Source of the DNA: Myxococcus eversor
GTDB lineage: Bacteria > Myxococcota > Myxococcia > Myxococcales > Myxococcaceae
Direction: 5' to 3'
DNA: 64,000 nucleotides
Assembly: GCF_010894455.1 (NCBI RefSeq)
Contig: NZ_JAAIXY010000005.1
Span: 310,001-374,000, forward strand
In this document: positions 10,001-18,121 of the stretch, piece after piece
Layout of the letters: every line of letters starts with the position of its first letter
Numbering within the stretch: position 1 is the stretch's first letter
The notes under the pieces: generated by a model
Seen by the model: only the letters and a program-made list of their open reading frames with translations
Database searches by the model: none
Told to the model about the DNA's origin: nothing
Program-made: the position numbers and the translations under genes

Positions 10001-10410
10001 CCCTCCATGAAGCTGTCGGCGTCATCCAGCGTCTTCGGCATCACCTTCTCGATTTCCGCGCGCAACATCGCGAGGAAACCGTTGGGCTCTGTCTTGGGCG
10101 CTTCCGCCGCCTTCATGGCGTCGACTTGATTGCCCTTCGCGCCCGCGAGCTGTTCGGTGGGCGGGGACACGGCGGCGGCCTGCGCCTCCGCGGCCTTCTG
10201 CGACGCGGGGGGATGCTTCTTCGTCTTGTCAGAGCTCTTCTTGAGCTGCTCGATGACCTTGCGAAAGCGCGGGTCCTTCTCCGCGTCGCCACCGACCTTG
10301 ATGGCCGCGCCTCCGGGAGCCGCCGCGCTCGTGGCCCCGGCGCGCGCGGGCGCCGCTCCTCGCGCGGCTGCGCTGGAGGCGGGTCGGGCGGATGCGCGGG
10401 CGGGAGGCAT
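7012..10410 (-). CDS. Large eCIS-associated cargo/toxin candidate with C-terminal PD-(D/E)XK-like motif
   Basis: A 1132-residue protein encoded 10 bases after the eCIS ATPase. Residues 1-300 are Ala/Pro/Lys-rich and low in complexity. Residues 300-530 are long charged helices, probably coiled coil. Residues 530-800 carry a series of amphipathic or hydrophobic helices (for example LILADPIGFLSNLISAIKL and IIQAVLAIYNTVMFFIE) that could insert into or cross a membrane. The last 250 residues are a separate globular domain. There, D986 in SGLDVAGL and E1005-x-K1007 in RVVIGEAKFL have the spacing and strand context of a PD-(D/E)XK nuclease site. No HEXXH of DUF4157-type cargo is present. It could alternatively be a tape-measure protein; size and the hydrophobic middle fit both. 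The cargo assignment is inference. Confidence 0.7.
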   Translation of the reverse strand: MPPARASARPASSAAARGAAPARAGATSAAAPGGAAIKVGGDAEKDPRFRKVIEQLKKSSDKTKKHPPASQKAAEAQAAAVSPPTEQLAGAKGNQVDAMKAAEAPKTEPNGFLAMLRAEIEKVMPKTLDDADSFMEGNETAQVKDSVAGGVSETKQAATGPTEAATAAAPDPSGVPARQSSAMPSEPAPESLPVNGAEAMPAPKPNTQVQALQKGKQDADQQMKDAELTPDQLKKANDPRFSKVLSEKGQVEKTAGAAPGKYRASETGTLGQAKAKAGGDARAGVAQMAGVRVSGNSKVKTRQLLAKQKDEARRKEVTANIERMYQQTKQRVDSRLSTLEADVMRMFDLGAEAALSDMKSYADREIEKFKDDRYSGLTGKARWVADLFRPVPEGIKVILGQARTRFASKMDALAVRISTAVDNRLAQAKADVDKGQAAIKTYVDSLPRDLQGVGQEAQKAVGERFDELRSGIDAKKNDLAQKLAQKYKEAFDKADAALKKLEEENAGALKKLADAIGEVIKILTEFKDKLMALLRKGWETIKLILADPIGFLSNLISAIKLGVQQFLGNIKAHLIRGFMQWLFGALAQAGIPIPTDLTLPSILKLVLAVLGITYERMRAKAVKLLGERTVGLLEKVFELVRTLITSGPAAMWEQMKENLGNLKDMVIEALKSWLIETVVKQAITKIISMFNPAGAIIQAVLAIYNTVMFFIERASQIMSLIEAIISSVHAIATGAIGGAANWIEQALGRAVPVVISFLARLIGLGGISDKIKETILKVQGMVDRAIDKVLAKLVALARKLFGKAKGAGPESQVPIAERWKNGMAALDSYLAADRGKEKRIGDLKKGLGPIKSRFGFTKLEVIRQGAGVAVDAEMNPKQLKGVSDKGLIDEDYVKTVRPEGAKGDVRYEWKSSARGAEHFYCIDSENTEWHWRKKGEPKSGTWIASAQGRKQQKEAEAAATAKVKADNPKYISIVSEEKALTHSGLDVAGLAPGATPAQDRVVIGEAKFLGGKTPQSVKYVPPEQVGTVQPSGRTRENPLSATTDNLQGNLARATAGQTDQETVKRVNAALKAGRVEVIYFLAGQAHIPAAKLARIAARIRAELASYLKTNFAMKDDEVKLVVANVVVRVEKI

Positions 10411-10420
10411 CGGGAGTTTC

Positions 10421-12484
10421 TCAGCCTCGCAGGGACTGCGTGGTGGCCCGGCGCAAGGGACAGACGTCTCCGGCCTTGCGGTATTCGCGCGTCACCCCGG
10501 CCTCCAGGTGCGCGGAGCCGAGCGGTGCCTGCTCCTCCAGCGCGAGCAGGGACGCATGCAGCACCGCGTTGCGAATCTGTCCGCCGCTGAGCTGGCAGCG
10601 CGCGGCCACCTCGCGAAGCAACTGGCTGTCCACCGCGTGCGCCGGAGGCAGGTGGAGCTGCCACAGCGTCCAGCGCTCGGAGGCGTCCGGCGAGCGGAAG
10701 TCCACCACCACGTCCATCCGCCGCTGGAACGCGGTGTCGATGGCGTCGGACGCGTTGGTGGTGACGATGAGGATGCCCTCGTAGGACTCGATGCGTTGGA
10801 GGAGGTAGTTCGTCTCCAGGTTGGCGTAGCGGTCCGTGGAGGAGCCCACGCCCGTGCGCCGCGCGAAGAGGGCGTCGCCCTCGTCGAAGAGCAGCACCAC
10901 GTCCAGCTCCTCGGCGAGCGCGAAGATGCGCGCGAGGTTCTTCTCCGTCTCGCCGATGTACTTGTTCACCACCGACGACAGCTCCACCCGGTACACGTCC
11001 AGCCCGAGCGCCGCCGACACGAGCCGCGCGGCCAGCGTCTTGCCCGTGCCGCTGGGGCCTTGGAAGAGGGCGCGCACGCCCGCGGTGAGCTGTCGGGCCA
11101 GGGCGACTCCCATCGCCGCGCCCATGCGCTCCCGGTGACGGCAGCGCGTCTCCAGCAGGCGCAGCTCGCGCAGCGTCTCGCTCGCGACGGAGAGCTGGCT
11201 CCAATCACCTGGAGTCGTCACCCGCACGGCGAGGGTATCAAGGGCCTGTCGGTTGAGCGCGCGCGTGGCCTCGCGCACGTCGGGAGGTTCGATGCGCTCC
11301 CGGCCCGCGAGCGCCGCGTGGGCCTGGGCCAGCCGGGCCGCGCGCCGGAGGTGTCCTCGGGTGAGGCGGAAGCCCGTGCTCAGCGTCTCCAGGGCGGGAC
11401 AGGCGCGGCCCGCGAGTCCTCGCTCCCAATGCAGCGCGCGTTCGTCCGGCCCCGGCATGGCCACGTCCAGCGTGAGCGCGCGGTCGACACCGTCGCCCGT
11501 GACACCACCCAGTCGTCCGAGCACGACGCCCAGCGGACCGTCGAGCCCCTCCAACGCGGGAATCTCGGCGGCCTCACCCGGAGGCGGGTCTGTCACCGCC
11601 ACGGGCATCGCATGGAGCAGCGTGGCCAGCGGGCCCACGACGCGCCAGCGTGCATCCTCCCCCTTCTGGAGTCCGTCCACCTCCAACACGCCGCGCCCGA
11701 GCGAGCGCGCCACCGAGCGGAGCAGCGTGCGCCGTCCATTGTGCCGAGGCCCGCGCAGCACCAGCGCGCGCACTTCGTCGGTGCCGAGCAGGGTGGGGAG
11801 ACGCTCCAGGGCGTCGCGAAGTGACTCCGGAATGATGAGTGGCTCGTCCTGCTCCAACCGCTCCAGGGGATGATGCTTCATCCACGGTGTGGGCTTGTCG
11901 GGAGCCTCGCCGCGCAGCGCATCCCAGACCGCGCCTGAGACATGGAGCGCCCACTCGGAGCGAGGGGCCTCGCGGTCCGTCACCTCCACGAGCCCCAGCT
12001 CCATCAGGCGACGCAGCCGTCCGCGCGTCTCACCCCGGTCCTCGTCTCCGCGCCAGCCGGCGTTGAGCAGGCCGAGCGTTGGACGGTGGAGCGTGGGCGT
12101 GCCCTGGAGTGACGCGAACAGCGCGCCAAAGCGGGCGTCTTCCTCCACCATGCCCACCGCGAGCAGGAGCGTCAGCGTGTCATGGTCCAGCAGCGCGGCC
12201 CGGCGCAGCGCGCGCAGGGGGAGGTGTTCGGTGACGTCTTCCTCCCAGGCGGAGATGGCCTCGGCCCACGGGCCCGCGCCGTTCGACACTTCCAACGGGT
12301 CGATGCCCAGCTCGGTGAGCTCCGCCCGGTAGGCTTCGAGGAAGGGGAACCGCACGAGCAGGGAGTCCTCGCCACCGCACAGGCTCGCGCCCTGGGCGAG
12401 CACGCGCGACACGGCGGCGAAGAAGTAGAGCTTGAAGTGCTCGTGCGCTGAGGACTCGGTGGGGGGCGGCTGGGAGATGGACAT
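10421..12484 (-). CDS. AAA+ ATPase of the contractile injection system (Afp15/Pvc15-like)
   Basis: A 687-residue protein; the start is the ATG of MSISQPPPTES at 12484, which leaves a 14-base gap to the preceding gene. The C-terminal AAA+ module has Walker A GPSGTGKT near residues 476-483, Walker B VVLLFDEGDALF near 525, the sensor-1 segment ILIVTTNASDAID and a helical lid. An N-terminal ATPase-like half is degenerate (VLRGPRHNGRRTLL in place of a P-loop). This two-part layout is that of the ATPase found in essentially every eCIS, where it is thought to act in assembly of the particle or in cargo loading. It is a marker gene for the locus and separates the structural genes from the payload end. 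Confidence 0.92.
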   Translation of the reverse strand: MSISQPPPTESSAHEHFKLYFFAAVSRVLAQGASLCGGEDSLLVRFPFLEAYRAELTELGIDPLEVSNGAGPWAEAISAWEEDVTEHLPLRALRRAALLDHDTLTLLLAVGMVEEDARFGALFASLQGTPTLHRPTLGLLNAGWRGDEDRGETRGRLRRLMELGLVEVTDREAPRSEWALHVSGAVWDALRGEAPDKPTPWMKHHPLERLEQDEPLIIPESLRDALERLPTLLGTDEVRALVLRGPRHNGRRTLLRSVARSLGRGVLEVDGLQKGEDARWRVVGPLATLLHAMPVAVTDPPPGEAAEIPALEGLDGPLGVVLGRLGGVTGDGVDRALTLDVAMPGPDERALHWERGLAGRACPALETLSTGFRLTRGHLRRAARLAQAHAALAGRERIEPPDVREATRALNRQALDTLAVRVTTPGDWSQLSVASETLRELRLLETRCRHRERMGAAMGVALARQLTAGVRALFQGPSGTGKTLAARLVSAALGLDVYRVELSSVVNKYIGETEKNLARIFALAEELDVVLLFDEGDALFARRTGVGSSTDRYANLETNYLLQRIESYEGILIVTTNASDAIDTAFQRRMDVVVDFRSPDASERWTLWQLHLPPAHAVDSQLLREVAARCQLSGGQIRNAVLHASLLALEEQAPLGSAHLEAGVTREYRKAGDVCPLRRATTQSLRG

Positions 12485-12498
12485 GGCGCGCCTCGGGC

Positions 12499-14523
12499 TC
12501 ACTCGAAGTGGAAGGTGAGGTGTCGCCCCTCGGAGGGCAGCCACCCGATGTCGCGGTCCAGGCCGGCGATGCGCACCGCCAGCGGGAGCTGGGCCAGGAA
12601 CAGCACCACGTCCACATGCCCCTCCGTCACGTGCAACCTCGCGTCGTGTGCGAGCAGTGTCGCGTCCAGGGCTGACGCATCGTCCGGCGACACCCCCAGC
12701 GCGCGGCACAGTCGAGCGCGACAGAACGGCACGAGCCACCCGAGCCAGCGCTCCAGGGGCTCGGTGTCGAGCGGACCTGTCTCGTCACCTCGGGACAACG
12801 TGAACGACGACACGGAGGAGTAGGGCGCAAGCTCGCTTTTCACGAGTGCCTCCGCGTCGCGTCCATCGCAGGGGACATCCAGCACGAGGAAACCCGCCGC
12901 GTGGTGCACACGCAGCCGACCTTCGAGGATGCTCCACGTCCAGCGGGTGTCGCGGAACGTGCGCAGCCAGCCAGGCGGGATTCGCCAGGCCTCGGGAGGT
13001 GTGAAGTCCTGACCGGGAAGGACTCCGGGCTTCCGGCCGGCGAGCAGCGCCAGCACCTTCCACACCGGGTCATTGGGACGCGGGTCCACGCACAGGCGTC
13101 GGCCCACGAGCGTGATGAAGTCCCATAGCGACAGCGGCAGGTTCGGATGCGCCGGCATCGAGAAGTCGCCGTACAGCTCCAGGAAAAGGCCCAGGTTGAC
13201 CAGATAGAAGAGGCCGCCGAGGCATGTGGAAAAGGGCAGTCCCCACGCGCGTCCGGAAGGTGGCTCGAGCTCTCGGAGTGACGTCGGTGGTGTCGTGGTG
13301 TGCACGGGGGACCGCGAAAGGTCTTCAGTCGTGGAGGCGGATGAGGCCTCACGGGACAACGGGCTCTCGGCGCTCGGCGAGACCTCGATGGCCCGCGACA
13401 CGCCGTCGACGTCCGAACGCTCCCCGGCGCTTTCACCCGCTGTCGATGCTTCGGCCTGAATCAGCGCGGGGCCCGCCACGATCTCCTCGAAACGTGCTGT
13501 CTCGTGAGGGGGCCGGGCCGTGGGTTCCTCGACGGGAGCCGCGAAGGCCGTGACGTCAGGAGCCGATTCAGCGTGCGGCCTTGGAGGCGCGCTGACCGCG
13601 AGAGCTTCCGTCGAAGCCTCATGCCGAGCCGCGCGCGGTGTCACGGAAGAGGGAACCGACAGCGACTCCTCCGCACGTCGCCAGGTGCCCACGGCGGGGA
13701 GGAACTCCGGGCGACGTGCCTCCACTGGCGCGCGACGCAGCGTGAGCGCGACTCCGAGCAGGGCCGCGTGTTCACGTGAGTCCTTCAGGGTTCTCGCTTC
13801 GGGGGCCCAGGGCTCCCATGGCGCGGCTGCCGAGTGGGGCGCACCGCCTGCCTTCACCGGCACCGCTGGCTCGACAGCGGCCACGGGCTGCTCGTCGTTC
13901 GCATCGTGTGTGGGCGCATCGAGCGCGGCGGCGGACAGTCCGTGGACCCGGAGCACCCGTGTGAGCAGCTCACGCGCTTCCGGAACGGTGAACAGCGACA
14001 CCACGGAACGGACCTCCCGTTGCCGGGTGAGGAACTCCAGCGCGCTCGGGACGTACTCGGGCGCGCGCAGCCATTCGGTGACGACGGTGCGGGCCAGGTC
14101 CGCGTTGGGGAACAGGCCCCTCCACCACCAGTGGGCGTTCGCGAGGCCACGGCTCACGTCGCTCGCCAGACAGGCCAACAGCTCGGAAGGGTCCGCGAAC
14201 AACACGGCCTCCGCGCCAGCCGGCACGACACCCCGCGCGGGCCTCGCGGCGCGGGCCACCTGCTCTCGCAGCACCGAGGACAGCGCCTCGTTCCACGCCG
14301 CGGGTGGACGCAGGGCCTGCTGGCTCACGGGGAGCACGCCGGGCTTCGGGTCCATCAACCGCCGGATGCACACCGTGGCGGAAGGCGGCAGGCCCGGCGG
14401 AAGCAGGTCGGCGCCCGCCAGCACGGCTTCCAGCCGCAGCCTCGCCGAGAGCGGCTCCAGCTCCGCCCCGCGCAGCCGCAGCCGCTGGATGACCGTCCTT
14501 CCTCGCGCCGCCTGCTCATGCAT
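12499..14523 (-). CDS. eCIS-associated protein of unknown function with disordered middle
   Basis: A 674-residue protein between the VWA gene and the ATPase gene. Residues 1-220 are helical with a Trp-rich piece (LANAHWWWRGLFPNADLARTV). Residues 225-430 are Pro/Ser/Glu/Ala-rich and probably disordered. Residues 430-674 form a second folded domain (SLWDFITLVGRRLCVDPRPNDPVWKVLALLAG), and a C-terminal beta-rich end (RLHVTEGHVDVVLFLAQLPLAVRIAGLDRDIGWLP). I recognise no catalytic motif. Similar long proteins next to the ATPase are common in eCIS loci of unclear role. A chaperone, assembly or tape-measure-substitute role is possible. No signal peptide is present. Confidence 0.75.
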   Translation of the reverse strand: MHEQAARGRTVIQRLRLRGAELEPLSARLRLEAVLAGADLLPPGLPPSATVCIRRLMDPKPGVLPVSQQALRPPAAWNEALSSVLREQVARAARPARGVVPAGAEAVLFADPSELLACLASDVSRGLANAHWWWRGLFPNADLARTVVTEWLRAPEYVPSALEFLTRQREVRSVVSLFTVPEARELLTRVLRVHGLSAAALDAPTHDANDEQPVAAVEPAVPVKAGGAPHSAAAPWEPWAPEARTLKDSREHAALLGVALTLRRAPVEARRPEFLPAVGTWRRAEESLSVPSSVTPRAARHEASTEALAVSAPPRPHAESAPDVTAFAAPVEEPTARPPHETARFEEIVAGPALIQAEASTAGESAGERSDVDGVSRAIEVSPSAESPLSREASSASTTEDLSRSPVHTTTPPTSLRELEPPSGRAWGLPFSTCLGGLFYLVNLGLFLELYGDFSMPAHPNLPLSLWDFITLVGRRLCVDPRPNDPVWKVLALLAGRKPGVLPGQDFTPPEAWRIPPGWLRTFRDTRWTWSILEGRLRVHHAAGFLVLDVPCDGRDAEALVKSELAPYSSVSSFTLSRGDETGPLDTEPLERWLGWLVPFCRARLCRALGVSPDDASALDATLLAHDARLHVTEGHVDVVLFLAQLPLAVRIAGLDRDIGWLPSEGRHLTFHFE

Positions 14524-14577
14524 CGTCTCGACGTCCTCGTGGGTTCGACGTGATGAAAATGAGGCGATGCCACGGGT

Positions 14578-14606
14578 CCGGGAGCCCTCGTCACGAGGAC
14601 TCCCGG
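14578..14606 (-). terminator. Strong intra-operon hairpin after the VWA gene
   Basis: Bases 14578-14590 and 14594-14606 pair over 13 positions with a single C/A mismatch and a TCA loop. The hairpin starts 11 bases past the stop codon of the VWA gene, in the only gap of more than 50 bases inside the eCIS array. On the minus strand a short T run appears about 20 bases further on. It may partially terminate transcription and set a lower level for the ATPase and payload genes, or block 3' degradation. Confidence 0.55.
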
Positions 14607-14616
14607 AGGCCAGACA

Positions 14617-17109
14617 TCAGTCCCCGTCGTGGTGCTTGCGGCGACGGCTCGCGAGGAACCCCAGGGCCACGAGCCCCAGGACGCCGGTGGAGCCGCTCGG
14701 ACGCGTGTGCTTGCAGGGACAGCCCTCCGTGGGAGGCACCGGTGGACTGGAACCGCCGTCATCTCCCGTGCCGCCGTCACGCTCGGAGCCGTTGTCCCGA
14801 GGCTTTGGCTCCACTGGCTCCAGCTTCGTGACCGGGCCCTTGGCCACGGGCGTGCCGTTCACGAGCACGATGATTTCGGTGCGGTCATCAAGCCCGGACA
14901 GGCGGACCTCGTAGGTGCCGTCGACCCTGGGCGTGGTGGCCGGGGCCTGCCTGCCCTTGCCTTTGAACTGCACGACGACGCGGTCCTCGAAGCCCGGGCC
15001 CACGTAGTTGCCCAGCGCGTCCCGCGGGGTCAGCACGAGCACGTAGCTGCCAGTGTCGACCCTCGTCACCTTGACCTCGAACTTTGGGCCAAAGGGCAGC
15101 ACCTCCACCTGGGTCTCCAGGAGTTCCGTGCGTCGCACTGGCTCGCCGGCGGGGCCCCTTATCAAGAGCTGGAAGTGGAAGCGGTACGTGCCGGGCGTCT
15201 GCGTGTCCGCGAACTCCAGCTTGTAGATGCCGGGCGCGGTCTCCTTCAGCGCCAATGAGTCCTTTCCGACGGTGGTCCCCAGCTTCCTCAGGAACTCGGG
15301 GTTCCTCATCAGCGTGTCCAGCTTGGCCTGGTACGGTGACACCGGGTCCGGCCCCTGTTCGACGCGCCCCTCGGCGCGCGTCTCGTGCATCAGCGTGCCC
15401 AGTGCCCCGTTCGGCGTCTCCACCAGGACGGTCAGCTCGCCGTTGTTGAGCTTCTCCAGCGGCTTGCCGTCGAACGACACCTGCGCGACGACCTCGAGCG
15501 GCTGGCCCGCGGAGTGCCGCACCTTGTCCAACGAGAGTTGGAAGTCGAGGCTCTTCTCCTGCACATAGGCCGCGAGCTGGTACGGAATGGCGGGGCTCGC
15601 CGTCCCGGGGATGCGGCTCACCGTGAGCTGCCACTTGCCGACCGGCCCCGCCTTGGGGAGGTCATAGCGGTTCAGGACGTGGCTGCGGCCCGTCTTCACC
15701 GCCACGGGCTTCGGGTTGCTGCCATCCGGCGCGGTCACCTTGAGCGTCACGGGCTGCCCGCGCGGGCTCGTGGTGAACCAGCCCACGTTGACGTAGAGGC
15801 TCTGCACGGTGCCGTCCACGTCGACGGTGCGGCTCGCGGTGTTGGTGCCCGCGGGCAGGGTGGTGGAGCTCTGGAGCAGCGTGGCCAGCGTGTTGCCCTT
15901 GAGCGCCGCGACCAGTTGCTGCGCGAAGGCCGTGGTGGTGCCGCTGCTCGTCGTCAGGTGGTTCTGTCCGGCAGTCTGCTGGGAGACGGCGTTCATCAGG
16001 TCCGCGTACGGGACGGCGCCGCTGGCCACCGCCACCGTCAGCATGGGGACGCAGTGATTGGTGAGGCGCTCCGTCGTACCGGGAGTGACTTCCAGCACCT
16101 TGAAGCCGATGTCCGGGCCCGTGCCGTCCTTCACCATGGGATTGACGTTCTGCATGCCGTCCGTCATCACCACGAGCGTCAGGTCATTGACCTTGTCCTC
16201 CTGCCACGCGGCGAGCGCATCCCGGATGCCGCCGCCCATCGCCGTGGTGCCCGCGGTGACATTCGCGTTCACATGGCTGACGGCCTGCTCCCACGGGTGA
16301 CCGCCATCCATCAGCGCCGGAGCGCGCTCGACGAACAGCTTTCCGTTGAACTTGGTCGGCTCGGAGTCGCTCTCGAAGTAGACGAGCGCCAGCCGGTCCC
16401 TTCCCAGCCCCGAACCGCCCGCCTCACTCAGGGGATCCAACCCCTCCACCTCCCAGAAGTGGATGAACTGCTCGGCGGCGCTCTGCAGCGCGAGCCACTT
16501 CTGCACGTTCATCGAGTCACCGGGCGTCGCCGAATCCATGCTGCCGGAGCGGTCCAGCACCAGCGCCACGTCCATGGGGATGCGGCCCCGATTCACACCC
16601 GGAGGCGGCAGGGTCCAGTTCGTCAGGCCCTTCACCCGTCGCGAGGAGCAGGTGCACTGGTCCAACGATGGCGCGGCGAACGTCGTGGTGCGATAGCCCG
16701 TGAGGTTGTTGAAGTTCGTGGCGTCCGGCGTGAAGCGAATCGTCCCGGAACCATCCTGGGCGGGCTTGATGCCGCAGAGGTTGTCCAGGGCGGCCAGGAC
16801 GTCCCGCCGCTTGTAGTCGATGATGATGGCGTTGGTGCCGGCCCCGACGATGAACACGTTGTCGCCGTTGGCCAGGTTGACGGGCCCGCCGCCCACCACC
16901 ACATCGGTGTTGCCCATGGACGTCTCGAAGTTCAGCGTCGCGCCGTTCTGAATCGGCGTGCTGGACTCGAGCATCACCTTCACGCGGGTGATGGGAATGG
17001 TGGTCGCGGGCGCGGAGATGGCCAGTTCGTGCGTCGCTGCCAGGGAGCCCGTCGCCCCCAGGAGGAAGGGGAGCGCGAGCCAGGAAAGCCTCTTGGAATG
17101 TCTTGGCAT
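14617..17109 (-). CDS. Secreted von Willebrand factor A protein with MYXO-CTERM-like tail
   Basis: An 830-residue protein with a Sec signal peptide (basic RHSKR, then LSWLALPFLLGATGSLAA, likely cut after residue 25). A VWA domain begins at about residue 180: DVALVLDRSGSMDS is the metal-ion-dependent adhesion site (DxSxS), followed by TTAMGGGIRDAL and LVVMTDG. Beta-rich domains of immunoglobulin type follow to about residue 770. A Ser/Asp/Gly-rich spacer then leads to CPCKHTRP and a final hydrophobic helix with SRRRKHHDGD; this Cys plus helix plus Arg cluster resembles the MYXO-CTERM sorting signal. It should be exported and held at the outer surface, able to bind protein ligands with Mg2+. 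A surface protein inside an eCIS operon is unusual, since eCIS particles assemble in the cytoplasm. Confidence 0.85.
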   Translation of the reverse strand: MPRHSKRLSWLALPFLLGATGSLAATHELAISAPATTIPITRVKVMLESSTPIQNGATLNFETSMGNTDVVVGGGPVNLANGDNVFIVGAGTNAIIIDYKRRDVLAALDNLCGIKPAQDGSGTIRFTPDATNFNNLTGYRTTTFAAPSLDQCTCSSRRVKGLTNWTLPPPGVNRGRIPMDVALVLDRSGSMDSATPGDSMNVQKWLALQSAAEQFIHFWEVEGLDPLSEAGGSGLGRDRLALVYFESDSEPTKFNGKLFVERAPALMDGGHPWEQAVSHVNANVTAGTTAMGGGIRDALAAWQEDKVNDLTLVVMTDGMQNVNPMVKDGTGPDIGFKVLEVTPGTTERLTNHCVPMLTVAVASGAVPYADLMNAVSQQTAGQNHLTTSSGTTTAFAQQLVAALKGNTLATLLQSSTTLPAGTNTASRTVDVDGTVQSLYVNVGWFTTSPRGQPVTLKVTAPDGSNPKPVAVKTGRSHVLNRYDLPKAGPVGKWQLTVSRIPGTASPAIPYQLAAYVQEKSLDFQLSLDKVRHSAGQPLEVVAQVSFDGKPLEKLNNGELTVLVETPNGALGTLMHETRAEGRVEQGPDPVSPYQAKLDTLMRNPEFLRKLGTTVGKDSLALKETAPGIYKLEFADTQTPGTYRFHFQLLIRGPAGEPVRRTELLETQVEVLPFGPKFEVKVTRVDTGSYVLVLTPRDALGNYVGPGFEDRVVVQFKGKGRQAPATTPRVDGTYEVRLSGLDDRTEIIVLVNGTPVAKGPVTKLEPVEPKPRDNGSERDGGTGDDGGSSPPVPPTEGCPCKHTRPSGSTGVLGLVALGFLASRRRKHHDGD

Positions 17110-17119
17110 GTGGTGGACC

Positions 17120-18079
17120 TCAGGGCTTGTAGATTTCGAGTGCCTGCGTGGGAGACATGGCCGTCCCCACGCGCACCTTGATGTTGACGATCTTGCTGTC
17201 CCCGGAGAGGTTGATGCCCGTCAGGGACGAGGGGATGGTGACGACGAGCCGGCTCGGCAGCGTGGACGTGCCCAGCGGCTGCACGCCAATGGGCGTCCCC
17301 GAGGTGCCATCCCGGGGCTGGTCGTCGAAGAACACGCGGATGTTGGTCAGCGTGGTACCGAAGTTCTGACCGTTGATGATGAGCTCGCCGCCCAGCGGGG
17401 CGTTGGCGATGCTGAAGGGAGTGATTGCGGGCAGCGGCGTGCCGGTGGGCCCCAGGATGATGAGCTGCGAGGACGTCGCGCCCGCGGGGTTGGTCACCAC
17501 CACCGTCACCGTCTTCTGCTGGCCGGCCGCGGGTGGGTTCGCGACGGAGGGCACGACGACGAACAGCGAGTAGCGCGTGCTCGCGTTCGAGGGCGGCGCG
17601 GCCACCGTCCCGTCGAACGTCACCGTGTTGTTGCCGCGAACCGCGTCGAAGTTCTCGCCGATGATCTGCACCTCCGTGCCGATGTTCGGCGTCAACGGAG
17701 AGAAGCCGCTGACGGTGGGCTTCGCCGGAGGCGTGGGCGTGGAGCCGGCCTGGGTCGCCACCAGCAGGTGGATGCCCGTGCCGTCCTGCACCCGGGTGCC
17801 CGGCGTGGGAATCTGCCCGATGACCGGCCGCGCGTTGTTCTTCGGGTCATTGAGGTTCACCACCAGCCCGGAGGCATCCATGGACAGGGCGAGCTGGAGG
17901 TTGCCGCCGGACTGCGCAATCAGGGCCTTCACGTCGAGCAGCGTTCGGCTGAAGAGGTTGGGCACCACGTTGGGGCCGCCCGACGTGGTGGCCAGCGCGT
18001 TCAGCAACTGGATGATCGCATTGATGAGCTCGGCGCTGATGAGGTCGCCGGGCTTGACGAGGTTGAGTGGGTCGGCCAT
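17120..18079 (-). CDS. IPT/TIG-domain protein of the eCIS
   Basis: A 319-residue protein without a signal peptide. The N-terminus (PLNLVKPGDLISAELINAIIQLLNAL) is a short helical oligomerisation-like region also seen at the start of phage fibre-type proteins. From about residue 120 there are two immunoglobulin-like IPT/TIG domains: PTVSGFSPLTPNIGTEVQIIGENF, and ITPFSIANAPLGGELIINGQNF ending in VNIKVRVGTAMSPTQ. The repeated GxxFxxxxxxNxVxFDG-type pattern is typical. Such domains serve as binding or spacer modules in surface and fibre proteins. Given its place after the fibre-like pair, a role in the baseplate periphery or target binding is likely but unproven. Confidence 0.8.
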   Translation of the reverse strand: MADPLNLVKPGDLISAELINAIIQLLNALATTSGGPNVVPNLFSRTLLDVKALIAQSGGNLQLALSMDASGLVVNLNDPKNNARPVIGQIPTPGTRVQDGTGIHLLVATQAGSTPTPPAKPTVSGFSPLTPNIGTEVQIIGENFDAVRGNNTVTFDGTVAAPPSNASTRYSLFVVVPSVANPPAAGQQKTVTVVVTNPAGATSSQLIILGPTGTPLPAITPFSIANAPLGGELIINGQNFGTTLTNIRVFFDDQPRDGTSGTPIGVQPLGTSTLPSRLVVTIPSSLTGINLSGDSKIVNIKVRVGTAMSPTQALEIYKP

Positions 18080-18121
18080 CGGGGTCTCCTCGCGGCCTGC
18101 GAGAGATGGAAGGTGGAAAGG

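Noticed and set aside
6958..10590. A 1210-codon plus-strand frame
   Set aside because: It lies antisense to the cargo candidate and is full of Arg/His/Leu-rich low-complexity sequence, a common artefact of high-GC coding DNA.
12485..12739. Upstream extension of the ATPase gene
   Set aside because: It overlaps the 3' end of the preceding gene and reads as Arg/Gly-rich nonsense; the ATG at 12484 gives the conserved start.
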